Of a stretch of DNA of 64,000 bases, positions 35,706 through 44,445 are shown one piece after another. Made by a program: the position numbers and the translations under genes. Every line of letters starts with the position of its first letter. Positions within the stretch are counted from its first letter, which is position 1. Origin of the DNA: Sulfitobacter sabulilitoris (lineage in GTDB: Bacteria; Pseudomonadota; Alphaproteobacteria; Rhodobacterales; Rhodobacteraceae); assembly GCF_005887615.1 (NCBI RefSeq), contig NZ_VANS01000002.1, positions 719,613 through 783,612 on the forward strand, given 5' to 3'. The notes under the pieces were generated by a model. That model saw nothing but the letters and a program-made list of their open reading frames with translations. It ran no database searches and had not been told where the DNA came from.

Positions 35706-36542
35706 ATGGCCGCTAAGGAAAAAACCGGAAACGCCTTTGTCGAAACGATCAAGACCATCGTCTATGCGTTGCTGATCGCAGGTGTGTTCCGGACCCTGTT
35801 TTTTCAGCCCTTCTGGATTCCGTCCGGATCGATGAAGGAGACGCTGCTGATCGGCGATTTCCTGTTCGTGAACAAGATGGCTTACGGCTATTCCTATGCG
35901 TCGTGCCCCAGTGTGATGCTGCCGCGGTTCGGTATCGACGTGGACGCCAAGGATATCTGCGGTGTCTTTGACGGCGAAAATACGCGGCTGTTTGCCAACC
36001 AGCCCAAGCGCGGCGACGTGGTCGTGTTCCGTCACCCGGTCTCGGGGCGCGATTACATCAAGCGGCTGATCGGACTGCCGGGCGAAACCGTTCAGGTGCG
36101 ACAGGGCGTGGTCTATATCAACGGGGTTGCGGCGCCGCAGACGCCCGACGGCGATTTCACCGAGGAAATGGCGCCGCAAGGCCCGCAGGCCCTGCGCCCG
36201 CGGTGCGAAAACGGGCCTGTCGGCAACGGTGGAGCCTGTATCAAGTCGCGTGCGATCGAAGCATTGCCCAGCGGGACGCAGCATGCGGTTCTCAATATCG
36301 GGAACCAGGCGTCGGACAACACGGGCGTCTATACCGTGCCCGAGGGGCAGTATTTCTTCATGGGGGATAACCGCGACAATTCCGCCGACAGCCGACTGGC
36401 CCAACCGGCGGGCGGTGTCGGCTTCGTGCCGTTCGAGAACCTGATCGGTCGGGCGGATCGGATCATGTTTTCCTCGGCGGGCCGGTCGATGCTGTTTTTC
36501 TGGACCTGGCGCGGGGACCGGTTCTTCAAGAGGGTCGAGTGA
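35706..36542 (+). CDS. lepB: Signal peptidase I
   Basis: LepB removes signal peptides from exported proteins at the outer face of the inner membrane. The 278-residue product has one N-terminal membrane helix ([19 protein letters not shown]), the catalytic Ser42 in [14 protein letters not shown], the general-base Lys119 in [14 protein letters not shown], and the conserved [14 protein letters not shown] box. GGAG before the ATG at 35706 favours that start over the ATG four codons earlier. Its stop overlaps the rnc start (GTGA). Confidence 0.96.
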   Translation: MAAKEKTGNAFVETIKTIVYALLIAGVFRTLFFQPFWIPSGSMKETLLIGDFLFVNKMAYGYSYASCPSVMLPRFGIDVDAKDICGVFDGENTRLFANQPKRGDVVVFRHPVSGRDYIKRLIGLPGETVQVRQGVVYINGVAAPQTPDGDFTEEMAPQGPQALRPRCENGPVGNGGACIKSRAIEALPSGTQHAVLNIGNQASDNTGVYTVPEGQYFFMGDNRDNSADSRLAQPAGGVGFVPFENLIGRADRIMFSSAGRSMLFFWTWRGDRFFKRVE

Positions 36543-37225
36543 AACTGTCGTCGGAATTGCGGGCATTCGAAGAGCGGCTGGGTCATCGTTTTGCCCGGCC
36601 TGAACTGTTGAATCGCGCGGTGACACATTCGTCGATGTCCTCGCCCAATCGGGACGACAACCAACGGCTGGAATTCCTGGGCGACCGTGTTCTGGGGCTG
36701 GTGATGGCCGAGGCGCTGCTGGCGTCGGATCCCGGCGCCACGGAAGGCCAGCTTGCCCCGCGCTACAACGCGCTGGTGCGCAAGGAAACCTGTGCGGACG
36801 TGGCGCGCGATATCGATATCGGCACGGTCCTGCGGCTGGGACGGTCCGAGATGCTGTCGGGTGGACGGCGCAAGCAGGCGCTTTTGGGCGATGCGATCGA
36901 GGCGGTGATCGCCGCGGTCTACCTGGATGCCGGTTTCGAAGCGGCCAAGGCACTGATCCTGCGGCTTTGGGGGCGGCGGGTGCGCGAGGTCGAGGAGGAC
37001 GCGCGCGATGCCAAGACGGCCCTTCAGGAATGGGCGCAGGCCCGCGGATTGCCGCCGCCTGCCTATACCGAAACGGCACGCAAGGGCCCCGACCACGCGC
37101 CGGTCTTTACCATCACCGCGCGTCTTGAGAACGGGGCGGAGCAAAGCGCCACCGCCGGATCGAAACGTCAGGCCGAACAGGCCGCCGCGAAAGCGCTTTT
37201 GACTGAACTGGAGAAGAGCCAATGA
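36539..37225 (+). CDS. rnc: Ribonuclease III
   Basis: RNase III cuts double-stranded RNA, including rRNA precursors. The 228-residue product has the signature [15 protein letters not shown] (Glu45 and Asp49 are metal ligands), the second acidic site [16 protein letters not shown], and a C-terminal dsRNA-binding domain ([18 protein letters not shown]). The GTG start overlaps the lepB stop and its own stop overlaps the era ATG. Confidence 0.96.
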   Translation: MKLSSELRAFEERLGHRFARPELLNRAVTHSSMSSPNRDDNQRLEFLGDRVLGLVMAEALLASDPGATEGQLAPRYNALVRKETCADVARDIDIGTVLRLGRSEMLSGGRRKQALLGDAIEAVIAAVYLDAGFEAAKALILRLWGRRVREVEEDARDAKTALQEWAQARGLPPPAYTETARKGPDHAPVFTITARLENGAEQSATAGSKRQAEQAAAKALLTELEKSQ

Positions 37226-38130
37226 CCACCCGCGCCGGATTCGTCGCCCTGATCGGAGAGCCGAACGCCGGTAAATCCACGCTTCTCAACCGGATGGTGG
37301 GTGCCAAGGTGAGCATCGTCACCCACAAGGTGCAGACGACGCGCGCGCGCATCCGCGGCGTGGCGATGGAGGGCGAGAGCCAGATCGTGTTCGTAGATAC
37401 GCCGGGTCTTTTTCAGCCGCGCCGCCGGCTGGACCGCGCGATGGTCGCCGCCGCTTGGGGCGGGGCCGCGGACGCCGATGTGGTGGTGCTGCTGATCGAG
37501 GCGCATCGCGGCGTGAGCGAAGGCGTGGAGCGGATTCTCGAAGGGCTTGCCGACGTGAGCAAGGGACGCCCCGTGGCGCTGGCCATCAACAAGATCGACA
37601 AGGTGCAGGCCGAGAGGCTCTTGGCGCTGACCAAGGAGATGAACGACCGCTTTGCCTTTGCCGAAACCTTTCTGATCTCAGCCGAGCGGGGGCACGGAGT
37701 GGACACGCTGCGGCAGTGGCTGGCGCAGGAGCTGCCCGAAGGGCCCTGGCTGTATCCCGAGGACCAGATCGCCGATTTGCCGATGCGCATGATCGCGGCG
37801 GAAATGACGCGCGAGAAGCTGACGCTGCGGCTGCATCAGGAATTGCCCTATCAAATGACGGTCGAGACGGAGAACTGGGAGGAGCGCAAGGATGGATCGG
37901 CGCGGATCGACCAGTTGATCTATGTGGTACGCGACGGTCACAAGGGCATCGTGCTCGGCCACAAGGGCGAGACCATCAAATCCGTGTCCAAGGCGGCGCG
38001 CGAGGAATTGGAGGAGTTTCTGGGTCGCAAGGTGCATCTTTTCCTGCAGGTCAAGGTGCGCCCCGGCTGGTTGGAGGAGGCCGAGCGCTATTCCGAGATG
38101 GGGCTGGAGTTCAAGGATGGAAACGACTGA
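37222..38130 (+). CDS. era: GTPase Era
   Basis: Era binds the 3' end of 16S rRNA and helps mature 30S subunits. The 302-residue product has the G domain (P-loop GEPNAGKST at 12-20, the VDTPGLF switch and NKIDKV) and a C-terminal KH RNA-binding domain ([30 protein letters not shown]). The rnc-era pairing is widespread; the overlap here is ATGA. Confidence 0.97.
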   Translation: MTTRAGFVALIGEPNAGKSTLLNRMVGAKVSIVTHKVQTTRARIRGVAMEGESQIVFVDTPGLFQPRRRLDRAMVAAAWGGAADADVVVLLIEAHRGVSEGVERILEGLADVSKGRPVALAINKIDKVQAERLLALTKEMNDRFAFAETFLISAERGHGVDTLRQWLAQELPEGPWLYPEDQIADLPMRMIAAEMTREKLTLRLHQELPYQMTVETENWEERKDGSARIDQLIYVVRDGHKGIVLGHKGETIKSVSKAAREELEEFLGRKVHLFLQVKVRPGWLEEAERYSEMGLEFKDGND

Positions 38131-38149
38131 GCGCTTTGTGAGGTCGGGA

Positions 38150-38182
38150 GCCTCCGGCGGGAGTATTTCCGACCCAAAGAAG
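38150..38182. repeat. Dispersed intergenic element, copy 1
   Basis: GCCTCCGGCGGGAGTATTTC followed by a G-A-C-C-C-A-A-A-G-A-A-G stretch lies between era and the DUF1491 gene. A related element (GCCTCCGGCGGCGGTATTTT) occurs at 52627 and a looser, inverted relative near 61386. All sit just after gene ends. Confidence 0.5.
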
Positions 38183-38199
38183 CCGGTGGGCGGTTCATC

Positions 38200-38529
38200 A
38201 TGCCCCGGCTGACGGCGCGGTTCTGGGTCGATGCCTATCTGGCGCGGTTGCGGATGCTGGATATACCGGCCTTTGTTGTGGCGCATGGCGATGACACCGG
38301 TGGCGCAGTTTTGGTCAAGCTGAGTACGCTGGACGAGCGGGCGGCGCTGTTCCAGCGGAGTTTCGATCTGATGACGGGGGATCGCCGTTGGGTGGTGCTG
38401 GTCGAAGGGCCGGAGCGCGAAGTGGACGATACGATTTCGCGCCAGCGCGGGTTCGATCCCGATGTTTGGGTGATCGAGGTGGAGGACCGGCAGGGCCGAC
38501 ATCTGTTGGATGCGCCGGGGTTGGTGTGA
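38200..38529 (+). CDS. DUF1491-family protein
   Basis: A 109-residue cytoplasmic protein opening [38 protein letters not shown] and continuing with [40 protein letters not shown], which matches DUF1491 as I remember it, a family limited to alphaproteobacteria. The stop shares one base with the recO start (TGATG). Function unknown. Confidence 0.85.
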   Translation: MPRLTARFWVDAYLARLRMLDIPAFVVAHGDDTGGAVLVKLSTLDERAALFQRSFDLMTGDRRWVVLVEGPEREVDDTISRQRGFDPDVWVIEVEDRQGRHLLDAPGLV

Positions 38530-39257
38530 TGGAGTGGCGCGATCAGGGTATTTTGCTGAGCGCGCGCCGTCACGGAGAGACATCCGCGATCATCGAGGTC
38601 TTCACGCCGGCGCACGGACGTCATGCGGGTGTGGTGCGGGGCGGCACAAGTCGCAAGATCGCGCCCATCCTGCAACCCGGTGCGCAGCTAGACCTGAAAT
38701 GGCGCGCGCGTCTGGAGGATCACATCGGAGGTTTCACGGTTGAGCCGGTGCGCAGCCGCGCGGTCGCGGCGATGGGATCTGGTTTGTCGCTCAAGGGGTT
38801 GAACGCGGTCACGGCGCTGTTGTTGTTCTGTTTGCCGGAGCGAGAGGCACATCCGCCGCTTTATGCACGGACCGAGGCGCTGCTGGATCTGCTGGGTGAG
38901 GACGATCTGTGGCCGCTGGCGTATCTGCGCTGGGAGCTGAGCCTGCTGGAGGAAATGGGATACGGGCTTGATCTTTCGGCCTGTGCGGTGACCGGGGCGC
39001 GGGACGGTCTTGTCTATGTCTCGCCCAAGTCGGGGCGCGCGGTGTCACGCGCGGGCGCGGGCGACTGGGCCGATCGGATGTTGCCCTTGCCGCCGGTGCT
39101 GCGAGGGCAGGGCGATGCGCCGGACAGCCAGATTGCGCAGGCTTTCGTGACCACCGGGTATTTCCTGTCGGAGCATCTGGCGCGCGACCTGGGGCACAAC
39201 CCACTGCCCGAGGCGCGTGCGCGGTTCGTCGAGGCGGTCAACCGCCGGTCGTCGTAA
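38529..39257 (+). CDS. recO: DNA repair protein RecO
   Basis: RecO loads RecA onto SSB-coated DNA with RecR. The 242-residue product has the N-terminal OB fold ([37 protein letters not shown]) and the helical C-terminal domain. The zinc-binding region found in many RecO proteins (Cys motif) is degenerate here, with a single Cys in LSACAVTG. It closes the rpoZ-recO run and converges on the META lipoprotein gene, overlapping its 3' end by 20 bases. Confidence 0.93.
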   Translation: MEWRDQGILLSARRHGETSAIIEVFTPAHGRHAGVVRGGTSRKIAPILQPGAQLDLKWRARLEDHIGGFTVEPVRSRAVAAMGSGLSLKGLNAVTALLLFCLPEREAHPPLYARTEALLDLLGEDDLWPLAYLRWELSLLEEMGYGLDLSACAVTGARDGLVYVSPKSGRAVSRAGAGDWADRMLPLPPVLRGQGDAPDSQIAQAFVTTGYFLSEHLARDLGHNPLPEARARFVEAVNRRSS

Positions 39258-39627
39258 AGACCATGTGCGCGCCGCCGGGAGTGGACAAGATCAGCGTGTC
39301 GCCCAGCACTTCGGAGAGGGTCATCGCCCGGAGCGTATCGAAATAGAGGGATTCGGCATCGAGATCGGGGCAGGCCCGCCGCGTGGCCGCGATCGGGCCG
39401 GTTTCGAACCACGGATAGGGCACGGTCATGTCCGCGGTATAGCGATTGCAGGGGGCGCTGCCTGCGATCTTGCCCCGGGCGGGAAAGGTCAGCGTGGCGT
39501 TGGCGGAAAAGGGTTGTCCCGAGAGTTCGGTCAGGCGCCAGGTCTTGTCAGCGGCGCCATAGGCAGTGACGGTTTCGTCGGCGCATCCGAGAAACCCGAG
39601 TATCGAAAGTGTCAGGAGCAGGCGCAA
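39238..39627 (-). CDS. META/HslJ-domain lipoprotein
   Basis: About 129 residues with a signal peptide and lipobox (LSILGFLGC), then one META domain: [41 protein letters not shown] is the typical start, with the Cys-Asn-Arg-Tyr motif. HslJ-like META proteins are periplasmic or outer membrane and have been tied to heat and drug resistance. The likely start is a TTG at 39627 after GGGGA; no ATG fits. It overlaps the recO 3' end on the other strand. Confidence 0.75.
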   Translation of the reverse strand: MRLLLTLSILGFLGCADETVTAYGAADKTWRLTELSGQPFSANATLTFPARGKIAGSAPCNRYTADMTVPYPWFETGPIAATRRACPDLDAESLYFDTLRAMTLSEVLGDTLILSTPGGAHMVFTTTGG

Positions 39628-39661
39628 GACGATCCCCGTTGCGTGTGTCGATGCAGCACGA

Positions 39662-40189
39662 TCAGCGCAGTGCCAGGACCGTGTCAATCATCGTATCGTA
39701 AGCCGTGACGCTTGCCTTTTGCCCGGCGCCGGGCAGCTGCGGCATGCCGACAAGTGCACCGATGCAGGCGCGGGCGAATCCGGGGTTCTTGAGGCCGAGC
39801 TGAGCCAGCAGGCTGGCGACATAGGTCAAACGCTCGGCATCCACCTGCGCCAGCGCCTTGGCCACGGTCTTGTCGGTGTTGGCCCACCCGCGCAGGGGCA
39901 TTTCGACCGGATCGGAGAGCAGATCGACACCGAACCGGCGCAGCCGGTCGTCGGGGGCGCCATCTTCTTCGAGCGCATGCAGCACCTGTGCAAAGGCCCG
40001 CGCCTGCCAATCCGCGACAACTTCGGCGTGATAGGTCGCCACATCCTTGAAATGCCAGTAGAAAGAGCCCTTGGTCGTGCCCATCGTCCGCGCCAGCGGT
40101 TCGGCGGCCAATGCGCCTGGGCCTTGCTGCGCAAGCACGCGCAAGCCCGTATCGATCCAATTCTGGCGAGTCAGTCTCGGCTTGCTCAT
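39662..40189 (-). CDS. TetR-family transcriptional regulator
   Basis: A 175-residue repressor with an N-terminal TetR helix-turn-helix (NWIDTGLRVLAQQGPGALAAEPLARTMGTTKGSFYWHFKDVATYHAEVV) and a helical ligand-binding domain. It lies downstream of the acyl-CoA dehydrogenase gene on the same strand, separated by 146 bases, so it may control that gene or a linked catabolic pathway. The ligand is unknown. Confidence 0.9.
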   Translation of the reverse strand: MSKPRLTRQNWIDTGLRVLAQQGPGALAAEPLARTMGTTKGSFYWHFKDVATYHAEVVADWQARAFAQVLHALEEDGAPDDRLRRFGVDLLSDPVEMPLRGWANTDKTVAKALAQVDAERLTYVASLLAQLGLKNPGFARACIGALVGMPQLPGAGQKASVTAYDTMIDTVLALR

Positions 40190-40291
40190 GCCACGGGGAT
40201 ACGGCGCGGTATGGCGTGGCGCAAGTGATCTTCGCTGCTATGCAGCAAACGGGCGATTTCGTGCCGGGGCGCAGTTGTTGTCGGTGCGGCT

Positions 40292-40312
40292 CCCCGGGCG
40301 CAGGGCCCGGGG
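40292..40312 (-). terminator. Hairpin downstream of the acyl-CoA dehydrogenase gene
   Basis: CCCCGGGC and GCCCGGGG flank a five-base loop, 23 bases past the dehydrogenase stop on the minus strand. The stem is very stable but no T tract follows it, so it may only block exonucleases or act with Rho. Confidence 0.4.
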
Positions 40313-40335
40313 ATATGTGTTGATCTGGGTTTGGA

Positions 40336-42021
40336 TCAGCCCAGGATGCGGCGGGCGATGACCTGCGCCTGAATTTCCGCCGCGCCCTCGAAGATATTGA
40401 GGATGCGCGCGTCGCAGAGCACGCGGCTGATCTTGTACTCCAGTGCGAAGCCGTTGCCGCCGTGGATCTGTAGCCCGTTGTCCGCGGCCGCCCAGGCAAC
40501 GCGTGCGCCCAGAAGCTTGGCCATTCCCGCCTCGACGTCACAGCGGCGGCCCTGGTCCTTTTCAAACGCGCTGAAGTACGTGAGTTGGCGCGCGACCATG
40601 ATTTCCACCGCCATCATCGCCAGCTTGCTGGACACGCGCGGAAATTCGATGAGCGACTTGCCGAACTGCTTGCGATCCTGCGCGTATTGCATGGAGATAT
40701 CGAGCGCGGATTGCGCCACGCCGATCGCGCGGGCGGCGGTCTGGATGCGCGCGCTCTCGAAGGTTTCCATGAGCTGTTTGAAGCCTTTGCCCTCTTCACC
40801 GCCCAGCAGGTTCTCTCCTTTGACGTGGAAGCCGTCGAAGGCAAGTTCGTATTCCTTCATTCCGCGATAGCCCAGGACCTCGATTTCGCCGCCGGTCATG
40901 CCGTCGGTGGGGAAGGGGTTGGCGTCGTCGCCGGGTGTCTTTTCCGCCAGGAACATCGACAGGCCGCGATAGTCGGTCGTGGTCGGATCGGTGCGCGCCA
41001 GCAGGGTCATCACATGGGTGCGCGCGGCATGTGTGATCCATGTCTTGTTGCCGGTGATCTTGTAGTCGTCGCCGTCCTTGGTGGCGCGTGTCCGCAAGCT
41101 GCCCAAGTCGGATCCGGTGTTGGGTTCGGTGAACACGGCCGTTGGCAATGTCTCTGCGCTGGCAAGACGGGGCAACCACTTGGCTTTCTGCGCGTCGGTT
41201 CCGCCCGCGAGGATCAGCTCGGCCGCGATTTCGGACCGGGTGCCGAGGCTGCCTACGCCGATATAGCCGCGCGACAATTCCTCCGACACGACGCACATCG
41301 ACGCCTTGGAGAGGCCGAAGCCGCCGAATTCTTCGGGAATGGTCAGACCGAAGACGCCCATTTCCGCCAGATCCTCGATCACCTCCATCGGGATCAATTC
41401 GTCCTTGAGGTGCCATTCATGGGCAAAGGGTTCGACCTTTTCGACGGCATAGCGGCGAAACTGCTCGCGGATCATTTCAAGTTCGTCGTCGAGACCGCTG
41501 GCGCCGACGGTGATATTGGCCGAGTGCTCCTGCATCAGCGCGACAAGGCGGCTTCGCGCGGCTTGTGTATTGCCGTGCCGGGTCAGTGTTTGAACCGCCG
41601 CATCCATCAGGCCGCGCATTTCCGTCTGGTCCAGCCCCAGATCCTGAAGCCGCACGACCTCGCCCTGGTTCATCTGGATGCCGCCGTAGATCTGCCAGAG
41701 GTATTCACCAAAAGCGATCTGCAGAATCAACTGCTCGGTTTCCCCGAATTTGCCCTGATCGTTCAGAGATTGGGCCCATTTGTTCATCTCGCGCAGCGAT
41801 TCGGCGTAGGTGGCAAGCCATGCCAGCCCATGTGCGGCGGTCTGGTGCGCCTCGACCAGCGGTCCCGACACGCGCCCGTTTTCAGAAACCATGACCCGCA
41901 CACGGGCCTTTGCGGTTTCAAGCAGGGCATCCACGGGCGCCATCGCATCAGAGGTCAGGGCCAGCAAGCCATCCAGAATCACCGGTGTTGCAACTGTCAG
42001 ATCTTGTCCGTCGTGGGCCAT
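40336..42021 (-). CDS. mcd: Acyl-CoA dehydrogenase, probably (2S)-methylsuccinyl-CoA dehydrogenase
   Basis: The 561-residue protein is a FAD acyl-CoA dehydrogenase (PTAVFTEPNTGSDLGSLRTRAT, YKITGNKTWITHA, RIQTAARAIGVAQSALD, LQIHGGNGFALEYKISRVLCDARILNIFEGAAEIQ) with an extra helical N-terminal domain of about 170 residues (HGLAWLATYAESLREM). That extension and the total length are the marks I know for methylsuccinyl-CoA dehydrogenase of the ethylmalonyl-CoA pathway, which makes mesaconyl-CoA. AAGGATG precedes the ATG. It is divergent from a TauE gene. The alternative is another long acyl-CoA dehydrogenase. Confidence 0.85.
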   Translation of the reverse strand: MAHDGQDLTVATPVILDGLLALTSDAMAPVDALLETAKARVRVMVSENGRVSGPLVEAHQTAAHGLAWLATYAESLREMNKWAQSLNDQGKFGETEQLILQIAFGEYLWQIYGGIQMNQGEVVRLQDLGLDQTEMRGLMDAAVQTLTRHGNTQAARSRLVALMQEHSANITVGASGLDDELEMIREQFRRYAVEKVEPFAHEWHLKDELIPMEVIEDLAEMGVFGLTIPEEFGGFGLSKASMCVVSEELSRGYIGVGSLGTRSEIAAELILAGGTDAQKAKWLPRLASAETLPTAVFTEPNTGSDLGSLRTRATKDGDDYKITGNKTWITHAARTHVMTLLARTDPTTTDYRGLSMFLAEKTPGDDANPFPTDGMTGGEIEVLGYRGMKEYELAFDGFHVKGENLLGGEEGKGFKQLMETFESARIQTAARAIGVAQSALDISMQYAQDRKQFGKSLIEFPRVSSKLAMMAVEIMVARQLTYFSAFEKDQGRRCDVEAGMAKLLGARVAWAAADNGLQIHGGNGFALEYKISRVLCDARILNIFEGAAEIQAQVIARRILG

Positions 42022-42066
42022 GTCGATGCATCCTTTTCGTTTGCGCACCGCTCTAAGTCTTTCGCA

Positions 42067-42079
42067 GTTGCAGCGCAAC
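42067..42079. promoter_or_regulatory. GTTGC-N3-GCAAC palindrome upstream of the dehydrogenase
   Basis: GTTGCAGCGCAAC is a perfect 5-3-5 inverted repeat 46 bases upstream of the mcd-like start. TTGC/GCAA half-sites resemble those reported for RamB/ScfR-type regulators of short-chain acyl-CoA genes. Binding is inferred. Confidence 0.4.
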
Positions 42080-42137
42080 AAAAATACTCAATGCTGCGAC
42101 CAAATGGACGAAAGTTGCGCGTTCATTTTTACCGTGC

Positions 42138-42152
42138 TGTGCACGGTGCACA
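42138..42152. promoter_or_regulatory. TGTGCAC-G-GTGCACA palindrome upstream of the TauE gene
   Basis: A perfect 7-1-7 palindrome ends 14 bases before the TauE-family start. Overlap with the leader suggests a repressor operator. The cognate protein is not known. Confidence 0.45.
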
Positions 42153-42166
42153 TGATAACAGGGGGC

Positions 42167-42934
42167 ATGGATACGATTTTCACGCTTTTGAGCCCCGGCT
42201 ATCTGGCGATCGCCTGCAGTATCGCGGTTTTGGCCGGAGTGGTCAAAGGCGTGGTCGGCTTTGCCATGCCGATGGTACTGATTTCCGGGCTGACGACCTT
42301 CATCGCGCCGGACCTGGCGCTTGCGGGGCTGATTCTTCCCACTTTGGTGACCAACGGCATTCAGGCGCTGCGGCAAGGCCCGCATGCGGCGTGGAAGTCG
42401 GTGCAGCGATTCCGCGTGTTCTTGCTGGCGGGGTTGGTCATGCTGGTCCTGAGCGCGCAATTGGTCCGCGTTCTGCCGATGCAGGTGATGCTGCTGATGA
42501 TCGGTGTGCCGGTCACCGGGTTCGCCTTGTTGCAGTTGTCGGGGCGTCGATTCGCCGGATTGCGCCAATCACCCCGGATCGAAACGGCCGTGGGGGGATT
42601 CGCAGGGTTCATCGGCGGCATGTCGGGCATCTGGGGCCCGCCGACGGTGGCGTATCTGACGGCGCTGGGGACAGAGAAGAACGAACAGATGCGCGTGCAG
42701 GGCGTGATCTACGGCCTGGGCGCGGTGGCGCTCTTCGGGGCGCATATCGGGTCTGGCGTGCTCAGGGCGGACACGCTGCCGCTTTCGGTCGCGCTCGTGC
42801 CCTCGGCCGTTGTGGGGATGTGGATCGGAACGCGTGTTCTGGATCGGATCGACCAGCGTGCCTTTGCGCGCGCCACGTTGTTTGTGTTGTTGGTGGCGGG
42901 ACTCAATCTTGTGCGGCGCGCCTTTTTCGGGTGA
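42167..42934 (+). CDS. TauE/SafE (DUF81) sulfite/anion exporter family protein
   Basis: The 255-residue protein has about eight membrane helices in two repeats, with the family's VVKGVVGFAMPMVLISGL and GFAGFIGGMSGIWGPPTVAYL segments. Members move sulfite, sulfoacetate or similar organosulfur anions across the inner membrane. AACAGGGGGC precedes the ATG. No sulfonate-degrading genes lie nearby, so the substrate is open. Confidence 0.88.
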   Translation: MDTIFTLLSPGYLAIACSIAVLAGVVKGVVGFAMPMVLISGLTTFIAPDLALAGLILPTLVTNGIQALRQGPHAAWKSVQRFRVFLLAGLVMLVLSAQLVRVLPMQVMLLMIGVPVTGFALLQLSGRRFAGLRQSPRIETAVGGFAGFIGGMSGIWGPPTVAYLTALGTEKNEQMRVQGVIYGLGAVALFGAHIGSGVLRADTLPLSVALVPSAVVGMWIGTRVLDRIDQRAFARATLFVLLVAGLNLVRRAFFG

Positions 42935-42946
42935 CTTGCGGCCAGA

Positions 42947-43306
42947 CTAGGTCTGGCGCGCCACCGTCATCCCCGACACGTCTTCAATGAAGGTCACGAT
43001 GCGGGATTTGACCTTGTCGTCGCGGATCGCTGCGAGAGCGACGACGATGTCCATTTCCGGATCGCGGTGTTGCCCGTTCATCGTATCGTCCGACAGTCCG
43101 TCAAAGAAATACGACGTTGGCACCTCCAGGATCTTTGACAGCTCGTACAGCCGGCTGGCGGCGATGCGGTTCGAACCGATTTCATATTTCTGAATCTGCT
43201 GGAACGACAGCTTGAGCTTGCGTGCGACATCCGTTTGAGAGAATCGCCGCAGGGTGCGTGCTTGCTTGAGTTTACGACCGACGTGAATATCGACTGGATG
43301 AGACAT
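42947..43306 (-). CDS. XRE-family helix-turn-helix regulator
   Basis: A 119-residue regulator: VDIHVGRKLKQARTLRRFSQTDVARKLKLSFQQIQKYEIGSNRIAASRLYELSKILEVPTSYFFDGL is the common alphaproteobacterial Cro/CI-type domain in which QQIQKYE forms the recognition helix. A short C-terminal tail (VVALAAIRDDKVKSRIVTFIEDV) follows. It is divergent from the LysR-HTH protein across an AT-rich spacer and converges on the TauE gene with 12 bases between stops. It may control its neighbour or the whole 43-45 kb patch. Confidence 0.88.
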   Translation of the reverse strand: MSHPVDIHVGRKLKQARTLRRFSQTDVARKLKLSFQQIQKYEIGSNRIAASRLYELSKILEVPTSYFFDGLSDDTMNGQHRDPEMDIVVALAAIRDDKVKSRIVTFIEDVSGMTVARQT

Positions 43307-43429
43307 TGGAACTCTATACCCCTGGTTGTTATGCCCTACAGTCATCCCCGCATTGCGTACATCGATCAACTGCATACCTTTTTTCAATTTCTGGTTAAAA
43401 ATGTTCAATCAATGGGTGAAATTTGTTGC

Positions 43430-43454
43430 ATTGGTGGGTGATTTATTTACCAAT
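43430..43454. promoter_or_regulatory. ATTGGT-N13-ACCAAT inverted repeat in an AT-rich spacer
   Basis: The spacer 43307-43461 is visibly richer in A/T than the rest of the window. Inside it ATTGGT (43430-43435) and ACCAAT (43449-43454) form an inverted repeat that ends seven bases before the LysR-HTH start codon. The position suits a promoter or operator; the binding protein is unknown, the XRE regulator being the obvious candidate. Confidence 0.4.
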
Positions 43455-43461
43455 AGATTAA

Positions 43462-44394
43462 ATGAATGATCTTATGACCGATACCACGCATGCGTCCGAG
43501 GTTCCGCGCCCAACGGAATCTCACGCTCTTTTACATGAAATGATCCGTTCGTTCACGATGCTGGCGCAGACCCTGAACCTGAGCCGCGCGGTCCGCGAAC
43601 TTGGCAGCACGCGGCAGACAGTACGCCGCCATATCGCGACCTTGGAAGAGACGATGGGCGTGCCGTTGTTCGTGGTGGAGGATCGCCAGTACCGCCTGTC
43701 GCCGCAGGGGGAATTGGCCCTGCCCGAGGCCAAGGAGATTCTGGCCCGCGGAAAGGTATGGGTTCAGGGGAAATCGTACCACGTGGCGGGCATGCAGCGA
43801 CTGGCCCACATTGAACCGGATGGATGGTGTTTCTATCAGCAACATCAGCCACTTAATTCAATCTGGACGGATCGGTCGCCCTTCCTGCGAGAGGTCCACC
43901 GCGCCTGGGCGATGAGCGGCGGCGAGATCGAGCACGACTGCTTGTCGCACGTCCGGCCTTACCTGATGGTGTACCGCGACACGCCCAGCGGCTGGATCTG
44001 TGTCGAGCTTGGGGAACGGTCGTTTTACGCGCTCTGGTTCGGGTGGACGGATGCGCGCAGCAGCATCGGCCGGCCGATCGCTGAGTTCCCGGGAGGCACC
44101 GAGTTCGCCACCATGCTGACGCTGCCGTTTCGCGACATTCAGACGACCCGTGGCACCCGGCTGGACCAGATCGCCACGCTCATTCCCAGGGGGCAGCCGG
44201 ACAACCTGTTGCCGGCGACCTATGAGCGTTTGTTGATGGGCGGGCAGTTTCCGGATGGCAGTTTCGCGCTGATTGCGGCGGTGGATCGGGCGCGGGAAAT
44301 TCGGATCGAAGGCCTCGACAGCCAGTTGCTGGACAGGATGCCGTCGGACGTGCACCTCGATTTTGACCCTGGTCTAGCAAAATACGAGCGTTAA
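43462..44394 (+). CDS. LysR-type HTH protein with an atypical C-terminal region
   Basis: The 310-residue protein has a LysR-like winged helix (LHEMIRSFTMLAQTLNLSRAVRELGSTRQTVRRHIATLEETMGVPLFVVEDRQYRLSPQGELALPEAKEILARG, about residues 23-98). What follows does not look like the usual LysR effector domain: it is rich in Trp and aromatic residues (GWCFYQQHQPLNSIW, FYALWFGWTDARSSIGRP) and contains RPYLMVYRDTPSGWICVELGERS. No ribosome-binding site is evident before the ATG at 43462 (a second ATG is at 43474). The next gene, 51 bases downstream, is likely co-transcribed. Confidence 0.78.
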   Translation: MNDLMTDTTHASEVPRPTESHALLHEMIRSFTMLAQTLNLSRAVRELGSTRQTVRRHIATLEETMGVPLFVVEDRQYRLSPQGELALPEAKEILARGKVWVQGKSYHVAGMQRLAHIEPDGWCFYQQHQPLNSIWTDRSPFLREVHRAWAMSGGEIEHDCLSHVRPYLMVYRDTPSGWICVELGERSFYALWFGWTDARSSIGRPIAEFPGGTEFATMLTLPFRDIQTTRGTRLDQIATLIPRGQPDNLLPATYERLLMGGQFPDGSFALIAAVDRAREIRIEGLDSQLLDRMPSDVHLDFDPGLAKYER

Positions 44395-44445
44395 CGACGC
44401 CTTTGGGGTAAGCTTTGATGGTTAATTCATTGAGGAGACCCCCAA

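Noticed and set aside
40585..42990. 801-codon open frame on the plus strand
   Set aside because: Antisense to the acyl-CoA dehydrogenase; no recognisable motif, low-complexity His/Arg-rich translation.
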